A stretch of DNA of 64,000 nucleotides from Adineta vaga (GCA_021613535.1 CP075492.1:8618001-8682000), one strand, 5' to 3'; positions 36,559 through 50,110 are shown, counted from the first letter of the stretch. Program-made: numbers and translations. The notes: generated by a model from the sequence alone, not told the origin.

Positions 36559-39409
36559 TTAAACTACAAAGTAATGAACAAAAAGATGATATTAACACTT
36601 TTCTCAATTAGTTGGAGGTGAAAACTTTGTATGAAACAACGGGAGATAAATGAATATCTTTGATCAAAACAGAGAATAAGGAAAAAGAAGGAAAAGGAAA
36701 GAGAAAAGAAAAGCAATGAAAGAATTATTTAGAAACTCTTTGCTTCTGGATGTTCTACTATATTTTATAAACAAAATCTAGTGAATTGACAAAGAAATGG
36801 TTTCTTGTGTCGAGTTCTAATTTATAGTGACACATACTTGTTTTCTCTGTGGACAATAACAATGTCAAGTACAACGAATCTACCTTATTTCCTTGAATTT
36901 TTATATGTGCGACTCGGTCTTGAGAATGTTTAAAAGAAAAGAAGCGTAAGTAACGCACGAACTTGATTAATTATTAAATAAAATGAGAATCCATGATGAC
37001 TTTATTTATTATTCGTTGTGTTGTTGTGTCAAGGGAAACGACAGAATTGAAGTATAGACTAGAGTAGACTAGAGAGAGAGAGAGGGGGAGAGAGAGAGCA
37101 GCGAAGAAAAAATCTGAAAGAAAAAGAAAAGTCACCGAACATAGCCAAAGAGTGTTCAAGATTGATCTTTTCTTCTTATTCTTCCTAACTCTATTAGTTG
37201 AATAAAGAGGAAAAATGATTATGGAAAGAAATAGAAAAAGAGAAGAAAAAAATGTAAATAATACACCTTTGCTCGTATCGTGTAGCCTTCCGGTTTCTAA
37301 AAACTATTCTTTGTATAGAGCAGAAAAAGAGTACGTGCTTTTCTCGCTCATTCGCTAATGTGTCAGCAGAACGAGATTTGATAAAGAGAAATGAGTGTGG
37401 ATTTACGTGCTTTCTCTTTCTCTCTTTTTTTCACGTCAAATATAAACTCGATCAAAATCGAAGGTCAAATCATGGTTTTTACTATGTGGATAACGTACCG
37501 ATTGAATTTCTCACGGAGAGCATGATGTTTTCTTTCTCTCTCTCTCTCTCCATTTCTCTAGTTTATGATGATAAGAGATGTGGGCGCGCTAAATAAAGCG
37601 TAATCAGTCAAGCTTAAGTTCACTCAATACGATCGAGAATTATTTCGATTCTTCATTCTTTTGCTAACGGGCTTTCGTGTTTGTTAATTAAAATGAATCC
37701 AATGATGGATCCATCTTAATGAGGCGAGGATCTCTTTTAAACATTTAATGTGTATTCCAATCATGAATCTCTTGTAGTCACAAACGAGAGTAATTCTTTC
37801 TCTATGATTTCTAGAATTGATTTATACTGATAGAATCAGAATATTTGGCGTCTTAAATAATACAATGCACATTGTTTGTTCGTTGCTGTGATCATGATTA
37901 GTGATTTATTTCTTATTTTTCATCGCATATAAAAGTTAAAAAAAATAATTAAGATGAATAAGTGATTATTAACAAACGTCAATTCGATTTCATTACGCAT
38001 GAACAAATCACTTGCAGAATACTATATGCTTTGAGCCGAATAATAGAAAACTGTCACAGAAAAAAAAAGTTCTATTAAGGTTGCCAGATATCATAACTGA
38101 CATACAGCTCAAAATGCATTCATGCACGAGTTGTTCGAGAACTAATAACACTTTGATAATTGTCTAAGTAAATATTTCATTAGCAAAAGAGACAAAACTA
38201 ATGATAAGAGAAGTTGACTTTTTTTATTATCAACAGAATCATAAACGTTTTGCACCAAAACTAAATTCAACGTTACTTCGTAATGATTCAAATTTATTTT
38301 TTATTTTTATCCTTGTGAATAAAACAAATAATGATTGAAACACTAGAGCTCATATTGCTTGTATTATCAATGAACCTTGAATGAAGCTAACAGTAACCTT
38401 AAAACAACGAAATCAAATAGACGATATTCTCTTAGGAATAATCTGATCACCATCAGCAAGAATTTCCAAAACAAAACTAACATTGCACGATGTTGTCTTT
38501 GTTTTGAATGAGTTCTATGCAGATCGAATATGAAATAATCATCATTATATTTTCTATTCGATACGGTTGGTCAATAATTATTAAATTTTATTGTTGATTA
38601 TATATTTTGCCATGACGTACTATGCAAACTACTAAATGTTTGTCTTTCTCTCAGCTGACATTCTCAATGAATCAAAATTAGTTCAATTTTTGACAACAAT
38701 AAAGTTTGTATAATACTCAGTGATTAGTTATCAAAGAATCTGTTACGTTAAATGTTTCTATTTTGAAAAGAATTGTGAAAAGCATCGAGTTTAAGAGAAG
38801 ACATTTTGTTAATGGTAAATATAAATAGACGAAGTCAATAGATCTCTTTTTTTATTGACGTTCATTGAAATACGACATCCTGTTATTAATATCGTCGGAA
38901 AAACAATTTACAGTTTAAGGTCATTGACCCAATTCTATCATCAGGAAATTCATCAGATATGTAGTAGTATGTAAAAACTAACACTCAATATATTCAAACT
39001 GTCCTTCGACAATATGATATTCTTGAACATTTGTTAACACGTTGATAATCATGCTATTAATATTGATAGAACGCTTGACTCCAGAATGATGTTTTTATCC
39101 TGATCAAAGTCTAAGAAAAAAAAGTTTAGAAACTTAATGCTGCGAAATGAAAGAACATGTAAAAGTAAGAAGTATAGATAATGATTTGTAGTGGATAATA
39201 TATTTCTACAAAGTGCTTATCTGTTATGCTGCAGAGTAATGTATTATAATGAAAAAAGTAAAAACAAGTTCGCATTCAGATAGAAAATTAAGTATACAAC
39301 TAGTTTATTATAATTAACAAATAGGTTTCTAAGTAGAATCCGATTAATGTATTCAATGTAGACGTTTTGTGTATGAGCTATGAAATGAACTTGTTTTTTT
39401 TTGTCATGA
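36559..39409. other. Long non-coding region
   Basis: About 2.85 kb without a supportable exon on either strand. A GA-rich microsatellite lies at about 37071-37099 and TC runs near 37531-37550. It should contain the C1q promoter and the 3' UTR of the proline-rich gene. Confidence 0.5.
37071..37099. repeat. (GA)n-rich microsatellite
   Basis: AG dinucleotides interrupted by a G run, in intergenic DNA. Confidence 0.75.
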
Positions 39410-41241
39410 TTAAGCAGATGAATTGAATGGTCTTGCATGTAAGGAACATTTACAATTGGCATCATGATCACGTTTGATTTTTCGTTCAAATTCTTTTACT
39501 TCTGGTGTGAATAAAAAATGAGAAGTAAGTTCATGTGGCTAAAAAAAGAGAGAAAATGATTCTATTGCATATCAATATATGAACTAATAGATTTTACGCG
39601 TCGATGTTGAATGACAGGGGAAGCGTATGTTCGATTTCGTAGTTGTTCACCACTATTTTCATACGTATTTGATCTTCAATTTTTTGTTGATTTATCGCAC
39701 GGACTTGTTTCGAATATGACTTTTTCTTGTTCTCTATTGCCAACTTTTAAATTTAAAAAGATGCATATGAAAATTTAGAAGAAAACAATGATCTGATACT
39801 TTTTCTTGATATGTTTGTTGAGCAACTGCACCAAATGTAGGTCCGAAACCACCATTTTGAACAAAATTTTTATATTCATTCATAACTCCTCTATGATTGA
39901 CTCGTTCATCGTTTACAAGACGACGTTGATTTTTAAATGTTTTTACATAACTACCTATTATGAAAAATAAATTGATTTTTCTTTTTTCTCAGATGTTATC
40001 TTTGTGACTAACCAGAATCAGGTACAGCAAGTCCATAAAGATAATCATGAATGTTCGTTTTATTTGGACGATGATTTCTAGAATCTATCGAATCAAATGT
40101 ATCATCATTTCTTGAATGATCACGTGATTTTGTTTTTTGATCAGATTGATTCAATTCCAATGAATGATTAATATGAGAATGAGAAAGATGGTTTTCTCGA
40201 ATGGGTGCATAATCAGTGAAGAATGCTTGATGATTATGATCAACATTTTGGGAACGTCTTGGTATTGATTGATGTAGTGGAGGAAAATTATGTCCATGAT
40301 TATTTTTTTGTTCATTAGAATAACCATGGTGACGCTGTTGTTTTGGTGAATCATATTCTTCATTGGTATTAATATTAGCTGTGAAATTGAAATTGTCATT
40401 GGAATTGCCAGTATTTCGATATTGATTGCTGGGCTGTTGAAATGATTGAGAATGAGGTGGAGGAGGATTTTGCTGCATAAAACGTTCTCTTGACTGTTGA
40501 TAAGATTGGGGAGGAGGAGGAGGGGGAGGAGGCAGTGAACGATCTCCTACTTGAGGATGCGATGGAGGGAAACGAGCTTGCATAATACGTTCGGCTGATT
40601 GTTGATAAGATTGAGATGGTGGTACAGGAGGAACAGACTGAAAAAACTGTTCTTCTGGTTGTCGGTAAGGTTGAGGAGGAGGAGCAGGAGGACCAGGCTG
40701 AAAAAACTGTTCTTCCGGTTGTCGATAATATTGAGAAGGAGCAGGGGGGCCAGGCTGAAAAAACTGTTCTTCTGGTTGCCGATAAGGTTGAGTAGGAGGA
40801 GGAGCACCAGACTGAAAAAACTGTTCTTCTGGTTGTCGATAAGGTTGAGTAGGAGGAGGAGCAGGTGGATGATGAGTTGGTGGTAGTGGTGGAAGATACG
40901 GACCCGATTCACTAAAATATTCTCCTTGTTCTTGCGGATTTATTGGAGGATACGGTGCACGATTTGGATTTGGTGGAATATATCGAGAATTATTTGTTTG
41001 ATTATTCCAAGTTGACTTTGAAAACAAATAACAATGAAATCGATATGTACATATGTTTGAGAATTTCGAATAAAAATAACACTAGATAGATGATCTTACT
41101 TACCACATCAGTATTTAAGTTTGATTCAGGTGGTAGTTGTGGAATATCATATGTGTCAGAGTGCATAGTAGTAGGATTTCCTATAGAAGGTAATTTCCAT
41201 GTGGGATCGGTAAATGAATAATCTGTTTTATCTGAATTCAT
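39410..41241 (-). CDS. Proline-rich protein with about 19-aa tandem repeats
   Basis: Exons: 41104-41241, 40013-41015, 39800-39954, one around 39592-39760, and a final one about 39410-39536 ending in TAA at 39410-39412. The N-terminal half is Pro/Gln/Tyr-rich with four near-identical units built around YRQPEEQFFQ, then more divergent YQQS units with a run of eight Pro. The C-terminal part is charged and globular (VKTFKNQRRLVNDERVN, NGGFGPTFGAVAQQTYQEK, TPEVKEFERKIKRDHDANC). No signal peptide or membrane segment. In the fourth exon the frame changes between ...INQQKIEDQ and NSGEQLRNRTYASP: either a 47-nt intron with a weak GTCATA donor or a one-base frameshift. The family is unrecognised; possibly cytoskeletal or ciliary (inference). 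Confidence 0.7.
40605..40870 (-). repeat. Coding minisatellite, 57-60 bp units
   Basis: The segment CTGAAAAAACTGTTCTTC recurs at 40638, 40698, 40755 and 40812, a spacing of 60, 57 and 57 bp. All spacings are multiples of three, so each unit encodes 19-20 aa of the proline-rich protein. Confidence 0.9.
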
Positions 41242-42246
41242 TTTTCGTGTGCTATCACACTACGACATAAATATGTAACTGTGCTGCTACCAAAAAATGG
41301 CACTCTGTGCAAGAGTGTTACACATCTACTTCAAAATAACTGAAGCATTTCAAGTTGATTGCTTCTTCACTTACAATCAATAAGATGTAACGATTAAAAA
41401 CGAATGAATTACTTAAAAAAATGAATATATTAATAGAAAAAAATGGCATTGTATTAATTTGTAAAGAAAACTACTTTCGACATACTTGAATTCAAATTGA
41501 TTTGTCAATTAAACTTATAGTGCTATATTCGGTGATAAAGAAAAGATCGTTAGTCAAAAGGAAAAAGTTTGAAGTAATATAGGTGAAAAATGACGATCAA
41601 TTTCTATGGAGAGAAATCAAACAGAACGATCAAGAAAAACGAGAGAATTAAAAAAATGTTGATGTAATGTGTGTCTTAGCGACGGCTCAGAAAAAAAAAC
41701 TTTTCATTCATATTATTTATAATAAAAATATGCATTTATTGTTTTTTCTACACCGTTATTTACATTGTAGGTGAAAACTGATAATGAAATGATATTTTTT
41801 CTTCAACGTTAATATGTACTTAATATGGAATCCGAAGAGAGATCATTTAGAGATTGATTAAAATTTTGTTGATCTAAGAACGAAAAGTACGAAGTATCTA
41901 GGAAATGACCACTTTTCAATATTTTTGAACATTCTTTTTGTTTGATAATGATGATCATATTACATATACAATACATGTTGTGTTCATTTTTTTCAAAGTC
42001 ACACTGTCTACAAATGTATCCATTTCTTAAAGTGTATACGTGATAAATATGAACACGCCCATTGTAAAAGCAATTGACGCGACAGACAACGTGATCGAAT
42101 AATCTTAAAATACTAATTGATACTAACGGAACAGATCATTATGTGAACATGTATGATAGAAGTTGAGAACAAAAGAAAAAGAAAGTCAAATGATCGACAC
42201 CAATCTTTTTCTGTATTCATTATTAAAAACTTTCAATCGAGATAAT
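41242..42246. promoter_or_regulatory. Divergent intergenic region
   Basis: One kilobase between the minus-strand proline-rich gene and the plus-strand EGF/CBM14 gene. No exon seen. Promoters of both are expected here. Confidence 0.45.
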
Positions 42247-44206
42247 ATGCTCATAATCTTTCTCTTGTTGACTTTTCAACATATTGTTTATAGCGAAGGT
42301 AATTTACTCAAAACTGAATATTTATCGCAAAAGATGACGAGATAACTTACTCTAGATGTTTGCAATTCGGTCTATTGTGGTTCTGGTATATGTATTGAAA
42401 CACAGAATCCAACCTTACCATATTATTGTCGATGTCAAAATGGATCAAATACGATTTTACCTTGTCCATCAGAAGGTTCGTTGAAACTACATGTAACCGA
42501 TATAGTTGACTTCTTTTTCGTATGAATTAGATCCATGTTCACAAAGTCCTTGTGGTCAAGGTATCTGTGAAGTCGTACCAAATTTACTTTATGGTTATGT
42601 CTGTCGATGTGATGATGATTCTGTTACATTAACAAGTTGCAATGGTAAATCAATTCGTATTGCTTGTTTTTTTCAATGTATTTGAATAGAATTATATTTT
42701 GTTTAGTTACTCATGATGTATGTGCTTCAAATCCATGCATAAATGGATTATGTATTGAAGGTTTAACTAGTTTTATTTGTAACTGTTTACCAACATGGAC
42801 AGGAAGATTGTGTGATAGTATGTTTAATGATTTTGAATAGAAAAAAAGGCATCGTTCATTTTTTTTCATTTTCGATAGCAAGAATACAGTTAACTTGTCC
42901 AGATAATCTATGTGACTTAGGCAAATGTTTTCCAATCAATGATCCATCATTTCCATATGTGTGTTTATGTCCAGATGGAGAATTTGCAACATCATGTCAA
43001 AGTAAGAAAAACTCATTTGATTAAATATAAGGTTTTTCAATTTTATCTTCCAGAAACTACTATGCAAACAATTACAACTACTACTTCAACTTCAACAGTA
43101 ACAACCAGTACATTTTCTCAAGATATATGCAAACCATTAACTCATGAAGGTTGTAAAAACGGTGGTCAATGTCTCATTGCATTAAATGGCAATCGATGTT
43201 TTTGTCCATCTGATTACACAGGACGTTTTTGTGAGAACAGTAAGTTTTCAAATAAAGAATATATATATATATATATCCTTTATCCAATTGATTATTTAGA
43301 GATTAATTCATGTCAATCGTATCCTTGTAAGTAGAATAGTTTGCAGATAGAATAATCGATCATAATATAATAATCAATTAGGTCTTTACGGCGGTATATG
43401 TTATAACCTTCAATCATCATTTATATGTGCTTGTCCAGATGGTAGTTTTCGTTCGCAATGTTTACCAACAACAGGTAATTATTTGTAATCCAATGGAATT
43501 CGACTATATTCGGACTATCATCTATAAATGAGTGTATTTTAAGAGTGAAAATAAAGTGATATTGCACTAATTAAGCATAGCATGTGATCTTTTTCTGTAG
43601 TTTCAACAAGTGCTGCTAATTTACCACCTTGTCCTTGTCGGAATGGAGGCGTATGCTCAGATATTGATTCACCAAAGTGTACATGTCCCAATGGTTTCAC
43701 TGGTCCTTTATGTGAAAATGTCTTATGTAAGAAGTTTCGTTTACATATTCGTTATGCATGATTATTCTATTTCGCAGATAATAGTTGTCAAGAAGTTAAA
43801 TGTCTCAATGGTGGTACATGTTATGAAAACTCAGCAATCTCCGCTGATGCATCTTATTGCTTATGTAAGCATGGATATACTGGACAATTTTGTGAAATTG
43901 GTGTGTAAATTTCGAATACAATTAACATTCCGAGTATATATTTTATTTCTGAATAGAATATTTCCGATGCCGATCTAATGGCCGTTTTACTGATCAATAC
44001 AATTGTAAAAATGGAAAATATTTTGAATGTGTTCATTATTATGAAGGTAATCATATCAAATTTTTATTCAGACAATTTCTACTAACAAATATGCTTTAGA
44101 TGGATCAAAAACATATGCTCAATTATTAAGTCGTGATTGTCCTCCATCACTTCGATATAATGTACTTACTGATCGATGTGACTATCCTAGAAATGTACAA
44201 TGTTGA
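42247..44206 (+). CDS. Secreted multi-EGF protein with C-terminal chitin-binding-like module
   Basis: Twelve exons: 42247-42298, 42356-42475, 42531-42644, 42707-42817, 42879-43001, 43054-43239, 43300-43326, 43382-43474, 43601-43726, 43778-43900, 43957-44046 and 44100-44206; 423 aa, every intron phase 1. The ATG at 42247 gives the signal peptide MLIIFLLLTFQHIVYS. About eight Cys-rich EGF-like modules follow, several shortened, with a Thr/Ser-rich mucin-like linker (TTTTSTSTVTTSTF) before the sixth. The last two exons have Cys spacing and end-motif (CPPSLRYNVLTDRCDYPRNVQC region) typical of a peritrophin-A/CBM14 chitin-binding domain. A role in a chitin- or mucin-containing extracellular layer is plausible. 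No membrane anchor. Confidence 0.82.
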
Positions 44207-45206
44207 ACGATTCTTTTTGTTAATTTTTTTTTCTTTTAACTCTCGTATTATAATCATTAGTATTATTGTATGCATCTATATACTATTAATTTATCTTTAG
44301 AATAAACAGAATATCTCGATCATGATAATCATCTAAAGAATGTATACTAATAAATTACGAAACGTAATTTAGCAAAAAATGATAAAATATGCTCCACATA
44401 GCTTTAGAGATGTCTGCTGGTGCCTTGAGCAGTATATGTATATTGTATCGTGGTTGTTGCGTAACAAGTTTATCGATAAATGATTGAACAGAAAATTACT
44501 CTCTGAAATCAGATTTTGTTTTTCGTCACGTACAACTGGATAGATTAAATCAAAATATAATAAATATAATCTGGCACATTCAATTGACAAATTGGAAGAA
44601 AAGAGGAAGTCTCAGTACAAAATCTCGAAAATATATGATTATGCCACATTACATATACATTACTTAACTTGGCAACCGATTGATGCGATAGCAAACTCAT
44701 AATATCTTTAAGCAAGAAATAAATACTTTCTTCTCCTCTACTAATTTGACGATAAACATTCTCACTGTACTGTTTAGTTTTATCAACAATCAGTCAACGA
44801 GTACATATAAACTATAAAAATAGATTGCTAGCTTGCCGATAAAAACCGAGTCCATAGGTCTTTTGTTATTCTTACTTTTATACTTCTTTATTTTTCTTTC
44901 CTTGTCGATTTTCTTATTTTTGTTGACCCCATTGCATAGACCATATATTCAGTCAGTTAACATATTCGTTTTTCTTCTTCTTCTTTTCCTTTTCTCTTCG
45001 ATCGACCGTTGATGTGTTGTGTGCGCCCTTTTCTTTCTGCTATATATCGAGAATATAGACTTAACGCCATTTTTCTTTCTTTTCCAACTTGCACGTGCAT
45101 GTGCGCTTATTAGAAATAATTGCTGCGTCATTTGATTTTTATCTACTACTAAAACATCTTCGAATATCTTTTAGAAATTTAGACAAACATATCTTATTGA
45201 AAAGTC
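44207..45206. other. Non-coding region
   Basis: One kilobase between two plus-strand genes. AATAAA occurs about 95 nt after the upstream stop and may be its poly(A) signal. No exon seen. Confidence 0.5.
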
Positions 45207-46123
45207 ATGGCTCATACAACTTACTCAGTATGTAAAAAAGAAATTCTTTCGTTGAATTGACGAGAAAAAAACAATGTTTTTTTTAATTATCAATTTAAGA
45301 CTGGTGCAACAACATCACGACCAGGTGATACAGCTCGTACAATTGAATTTGAATTACAAAAAAATGGTCCCTACATCTTAGCTGGTCTTGGTGTTAGTGG
45401 TGGTCTTCTCCTTTTAGCCAATCGTAATATTCCTGCAATTGGTATTCCTATTCTCTCATCGGCTGCTGATCGTGTTGCTTGTAAGATAAATTTCACTGAT
45501 AAGTTATGTTCTTTTCCAAGATTAATTATATATATTTCTTAGATGCTCTCCGATGGACTGGTCTTGAAGTAAGTTTTAGTGATTTATTTGAATTAAAAGA
45601 TAAACTGTGCATTTCATTTTACTAGGGACTTTCCATGGTTACAGCCGTTTGGTGTGTAATTGGTGTTCGTGCTAAATGTAAGTTTATATTGATTAGGAAA
45701 GAATCAATCTGATCTCTTTTTCAAAGATGGAATTGAACCAACATCATCTGAAGGAAATCATCATTTACAAATGACTCAAAGAATTTTAACAAATACAACT
45801 GAATCATTTCTAGCTTTCACTGCAGCTAAATTAGCTTTAGCTTCTGTACTTGAATCTAATAATCTTCGTATTATTCCAGCTTTATCTGGTCTCTTTATTC
45901 TCGGGTATATTCATTCACACAAATTTTGTTAAATGATCATAATCTATTTATTTATTTTTTGTTTATTAGTCGTTATACATTTGATGCTGCTATCAATCAT
46001 CCAGCACGTACATTCGGTTATACAATTAATGCAGTTGCTACATTTACTGCTTATGGTCTTTTTCTTTACAAACTTTTTTCAAGTGGTCTTCATGCTAATC
46101 TTCTTCCATTTTCACTTCGTTAA
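45207..46123 (+). CDS. MAPEG-like four-helix membrane protein
   Basis: Six exons: 45207-45227, 45300-45480, 45543-45568, 45626-45677, 45727-45904 and 45970-46123; 203 aa. Four hydrophobic segments can be seen: GPYILAGLGVSGGLLLLANR, GLSMVTAVWCVIGV, ESFLAFTAAKLALAS and TINAVATFTAYGLFLYKLF. The stretch QRILTNTTESFLAF before the third helix matches the conserved QR..N..E motif of the MAPEG superfamily, which includes microsomal glutathione transferases and the related TMEM79. Activity cannot be inferred. Location is probably ER or another internal membrane. Confidence 0.75.
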
Positions 46124-46391
46124 AAAGAAAGTTAAAATGGACATTTAGCTATTCTGTCGTAGATTAATATTATCCTTTGTTCTCCCTTTTGTATACCTAT
46201 TCATTCAAGCTGCTGACTTATGTGAATGTAAAAAAAATCTGTTCTAAACAAAAAATATATGAAAACTCTAATTTGCTTTTTAACTATTTGCAATACAAAA
46301 AAAACAACATCGGACGGAACGAACAACTGTTCTTATTTAGAAAACATAAACACAAAGATATCTGAGACAAAACAAGAAATCAGTTTGAATA

Positions 46392-49300
46392 TTATTCGAA
46401 TAATGGTGCAATGAGCGTAGCTAATCGGCGACATCGATCATGAGTAGAATTTTGATCAAGATTCTAGAGGAAAATAAAATAATTGAAATATTTAACAAAC
46501 AATCTACGTGAGTGTGCTGAATTCAGATAGAAAAATCTATACAAATGTTTGCATGTGTATTATATGAATTGTTTATAAGCCAAATGAGCAATAGGTTCAT
46601 TGCTTTTGATATATTTTTGTTATTAATTATATGAAAAGAATGTTCCAAGCAGATATATATCTTTCATACCTTTCTTGTTGTTGTTGTTGTTGGATGATTG
46701 TGATCAACATTCTGTTCTAAATAATAACATGGAACATGTGTGATTTTCAATCGTTCTTTCATAACTATGATAAGCAAATCATTTTTATTTGCATAAGTAA
46801 TAAAATGTTCTTTTCTCTTTTAAATATCGACTATATGTATATTCTACTTTTGTTTTGTTTGGTTGAAACTATCGTCAACATTGACGTTTATGTTACTTCC
46901 CAATGTAGTGTTAGACAAAATAAGTCAAACAGAAATAAACACACACACATACATGCAAGAAATACACGCATATGAAAAAGAAGAAAACTAATATATGCAA
47001 GAGAAAACAAAAGAAGAGAAAGGCAAAATCGAGTTAATCACAAAAAAGAACACAGAAAATATATTCATATGTATATTTATAAATAGTAAACCCTCTACAA
47101 GTAGGTATAGAATCAGTTTAGCATAGCAGCATGTCAGTTAATCAACACCTAATTTACCGTCGTGTGATATATGAAAGAGTAGATCATTCAATGCATGTGC
47201 ACAATAATTGTCAGGTATGGATTCAGTTAACTAAAAAAAACAATGAAATCTATGTTCATGAAAAGTTTTCATACAAATAAAAAATAGTAGCAAACCGGTT
47301 TCCATGGAATAGGACTATCCGTTGGTGGATAAAGAAAAGATGGACCGAAATTGGCTGAAACCTGAAATTAATAATTGAAAGAATTCGTCTGTTCATATTA
47401 ACAATTTACCGTAGCGCCATAATAAAGTGAAATAGCTGCATAATAATTTCCTTCGTAAATATTTGTAAATGCGACACCTTGATTCACACCGTTCTTATAG
47501 AAAATAATCTATTACACAAAAGATATAACAAATGAAAATATGATCAAGAAACAATGTTTTGTTTTGTTTTATTTTTACTTTTCCTCCATTGGCTGGTTTT
47601 AAATTTACTTCTCCAGTTCGTAAATCATCTCTTTCTTCAAAATAAATATAATTTTTAAACTTCACCAATGGCTAAAAACCAAACAAATTCGATTGCATAC
47701 TCTCTTTTTCTACTTACAAATAACTTACTAATTTCTTATATTTTCGTGGTAACATCACATCTGGATGTGTTGTTTCAGGTAGAATAATCAAAAAACCTAA
47801 TACATCATTTTCTGTATAACCACCATTAGAATAATGTAAACCAGAAGCTTCATGGAAGATTGTGCCTTTTTTTGAACGCCATGAATAACCAAATTTATCT
47901 GTTCCAATTGGTGTTTGTAAATTTGCTAAATATTGAGCCCAACCAATACGTGCTGCTGTATTTGGAGGCATCGAAGTAATAGTTACTTCATAGTACCATG
48001 CACCATGTGATACAGCTAAATTCATTCGATTTTTAGAAGAAAAAAAACTTCATTCGAATATATAAACTTACAATGTGTTGATCGAACAGAACAATAACCT
48101 TTATCACCAGTTACCGTTAAACGATCATCATTTAATTTTAGTTGTTGAGCTAAAGAAAAAATTAATGATGAGAAAGAAATGAAAAAGAATATCCATTGTT
48201 ACCTCGATCATTAAGAGATAATAAGCATTCATTTTCAATAAATGTTCGATATAAATGTCCTGGAATTGGTTTTCCTACAGATGAATTTAAATGAAGATAT
48301 GAAAACCATTGATTTTTCACTCTTACCAGCCCATACTTCAGTTTCATCAAATTTTTGTCGAAATGGAGAATGTGGATCTGGTTCAGCTAGATGATATCTA
48401 AAGATTTTTAGGACAATATATTATTGAAAAAATATGTTTCGTTCGTCAGTTTCAAACCTATATCCTTCTTTATTGAATGGATATTCAGGTGGAAAACTTT
48501 TTGGTATTAATCTTTCTAGTTTTGGTACTTCACCACGTCGTTTAGCATTCATTGAATTTTCATTGGCTAATTTTCGTTTACTTGTTCGTCGTGTAACTTC
48601 ACTATTTGCTAAGGATGTAACACTATTCGCTGATGATGATCCATGAAATGTGCCATTACCAGATTGATTCAGTTGAGCAGAGATTGCATTCGATGATAGA
48701 GAGAGAGGATTAGTAAGATTAGATGTACCTGGAGATTGAGCACGACTAGCGTTAGGATTGATAATTTCATGAGTTTTTTCGTTCATTGGACCAATTTTCT
48801 CGAGTGATCGTTCACGTAATGCAATCATTACTTCACCACTAATCTCAGATGAAACAAAAAGATCTTCACGAGCCTACAAACAAAAGTTTATTCTCCAATC
48901 CATTCATTATTAAATCAATAAACGTACCAATGCTTTATAAACAGATGCATGTAAAGTTGGTTTATTTTTCTTTTGTGAAAAAGTTAATAGATCCCATTTC
49001 TCATCAATAAATGGTATGATTTCCTAACATATAAATAATATATTCTAACAAATCTTTAGAAAAATAAAATGAACATCATACTCGATCACGAGAAAAAAAT
49101 GTTTGTGTCGAAGATTGTTGAGTTAAATTAGCTATGGCAGTCGTACATAATTGATTAAATGCTAGAAGGAGATGTGATTTTTTCATTTCAAATATTGTCA
49201 TTTAAGATAAGGACATACTCGCAGTTTTCTTAATAAATTGTTCATCGGATTTATTCTGTGAGCAATCTTTACATACGAATTGATAATTGGTCATAAAAGG

Positions 49301-49550
49301 AAGCATTGGTCTTTTAAACAAATCGAGAAAAAAGAAACAATTATGTATTGAAGCAGTTGAAATATATTCTTACCCAGTGGTTATCGATAAACATTCTTGA
49401 TGACAAAATCGAAAACAAAGACAACATTGAACTTCAACTTTAGATAAATCTCTATCAACACCACTAAAATAAAATCGATTAAAGAATATTTATGAATTAA
49501 TCTTTTGATTGATTTACAAACCAATAACAAGTCAATGGCTTATTTGGCAT
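46392..49550 (-). CDS. ASH2L: ASH2L, core subunit of MLL/SET1 H3K4 methyltransferase complexes
   Basis: Sixteen exons, 586 aa: 49522-49550, 49374-49463, 49219-49310, 49082-49161, 48928-49023, 48458-48873, 48327-48397, 48203-48274, 48072-48149, 47729-48015, 47579-47671, 47410-47508, 47296-47361, 47158-47230, 46670-46716 and 46392-46463, all in phase. Order: atypical PHD-like Cys cluster (CYCG ... [12 protein letters not shown] ... CKDC), winged-helix region, Ser/Asn-rich linker with KRK/AKRR basic patches (likely nuclear signals), then a SPRY domain ([45 protein letters not shown]) and a C-terminal ALNDLLFHI helix matching the DPY30-binding motif. It stimulates H3K4 methylation. An earlier TAA at 47138 would arise if the donor at 47157 were skipped. 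The tail after the DPY30 helix includes a Thr run and is lineage-specific. Confidence 0.93.
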
Positions 49551-50110
49551 TGCAATATCGTTTGATATCTGCACACTGCACTGACAAGATTATGGAAATA
49601 GAATGGATGGAATCAAGTTTTAATTCATAATGAATGACAGTTTTGAATGACCAATTAGATTTAAATAAATGATTGTAGAGGGTAGTTGTCACTAGTGTCT
49701 AATGATATATGTTCAGTTCTTTTTCTTTCTTTCTCATAAAACAAAATCCGTCAGATATTTTATTGCAAAAAGAAATATAAGATATTTGATATCATTTTAC
49801 TTGAATTGTATAAACGCACTTTTAACACAGTAATATAATATATGTGTTCAAAAGATTAGAGTAAATTCTTGATTTCACAGGTATGTGAAAGTATTAGATC
49901 AATATCTATGATCTTAGTTCTATTTCTCAACAGTGATCATGGCATAAAAAACTGTTTTAAGAAGATTCCAATATTAATAGATGAATAAACCTTTCAATCA
50001 GATCTCAAGTTGGTTGGTAGTAAAAGATGTCAATCTGACGGAAAAGGTGTTGATAGTGATTCATCGATTGTTTAATGAAAGTTACAAATCTAATTATCTA
50101 GTATGATAAA
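49551..50110. promoter_or_regulatory. Divergent promoter region between ASH2L and DRC7
   Basis: 560 bp of AT-rich DNA between two divergent starts (49550 minus, 50111 plus). No exon seen. Probably carries both promoters. Confidence 0.5.

Noticed and set aside
40599-40886. Plus-strand Arg/Leu-rich frame across the minisatellite
   Set aside because: Antisense shadow of the proline-rich repeat; it exists only because the repeat units are multiples of three.
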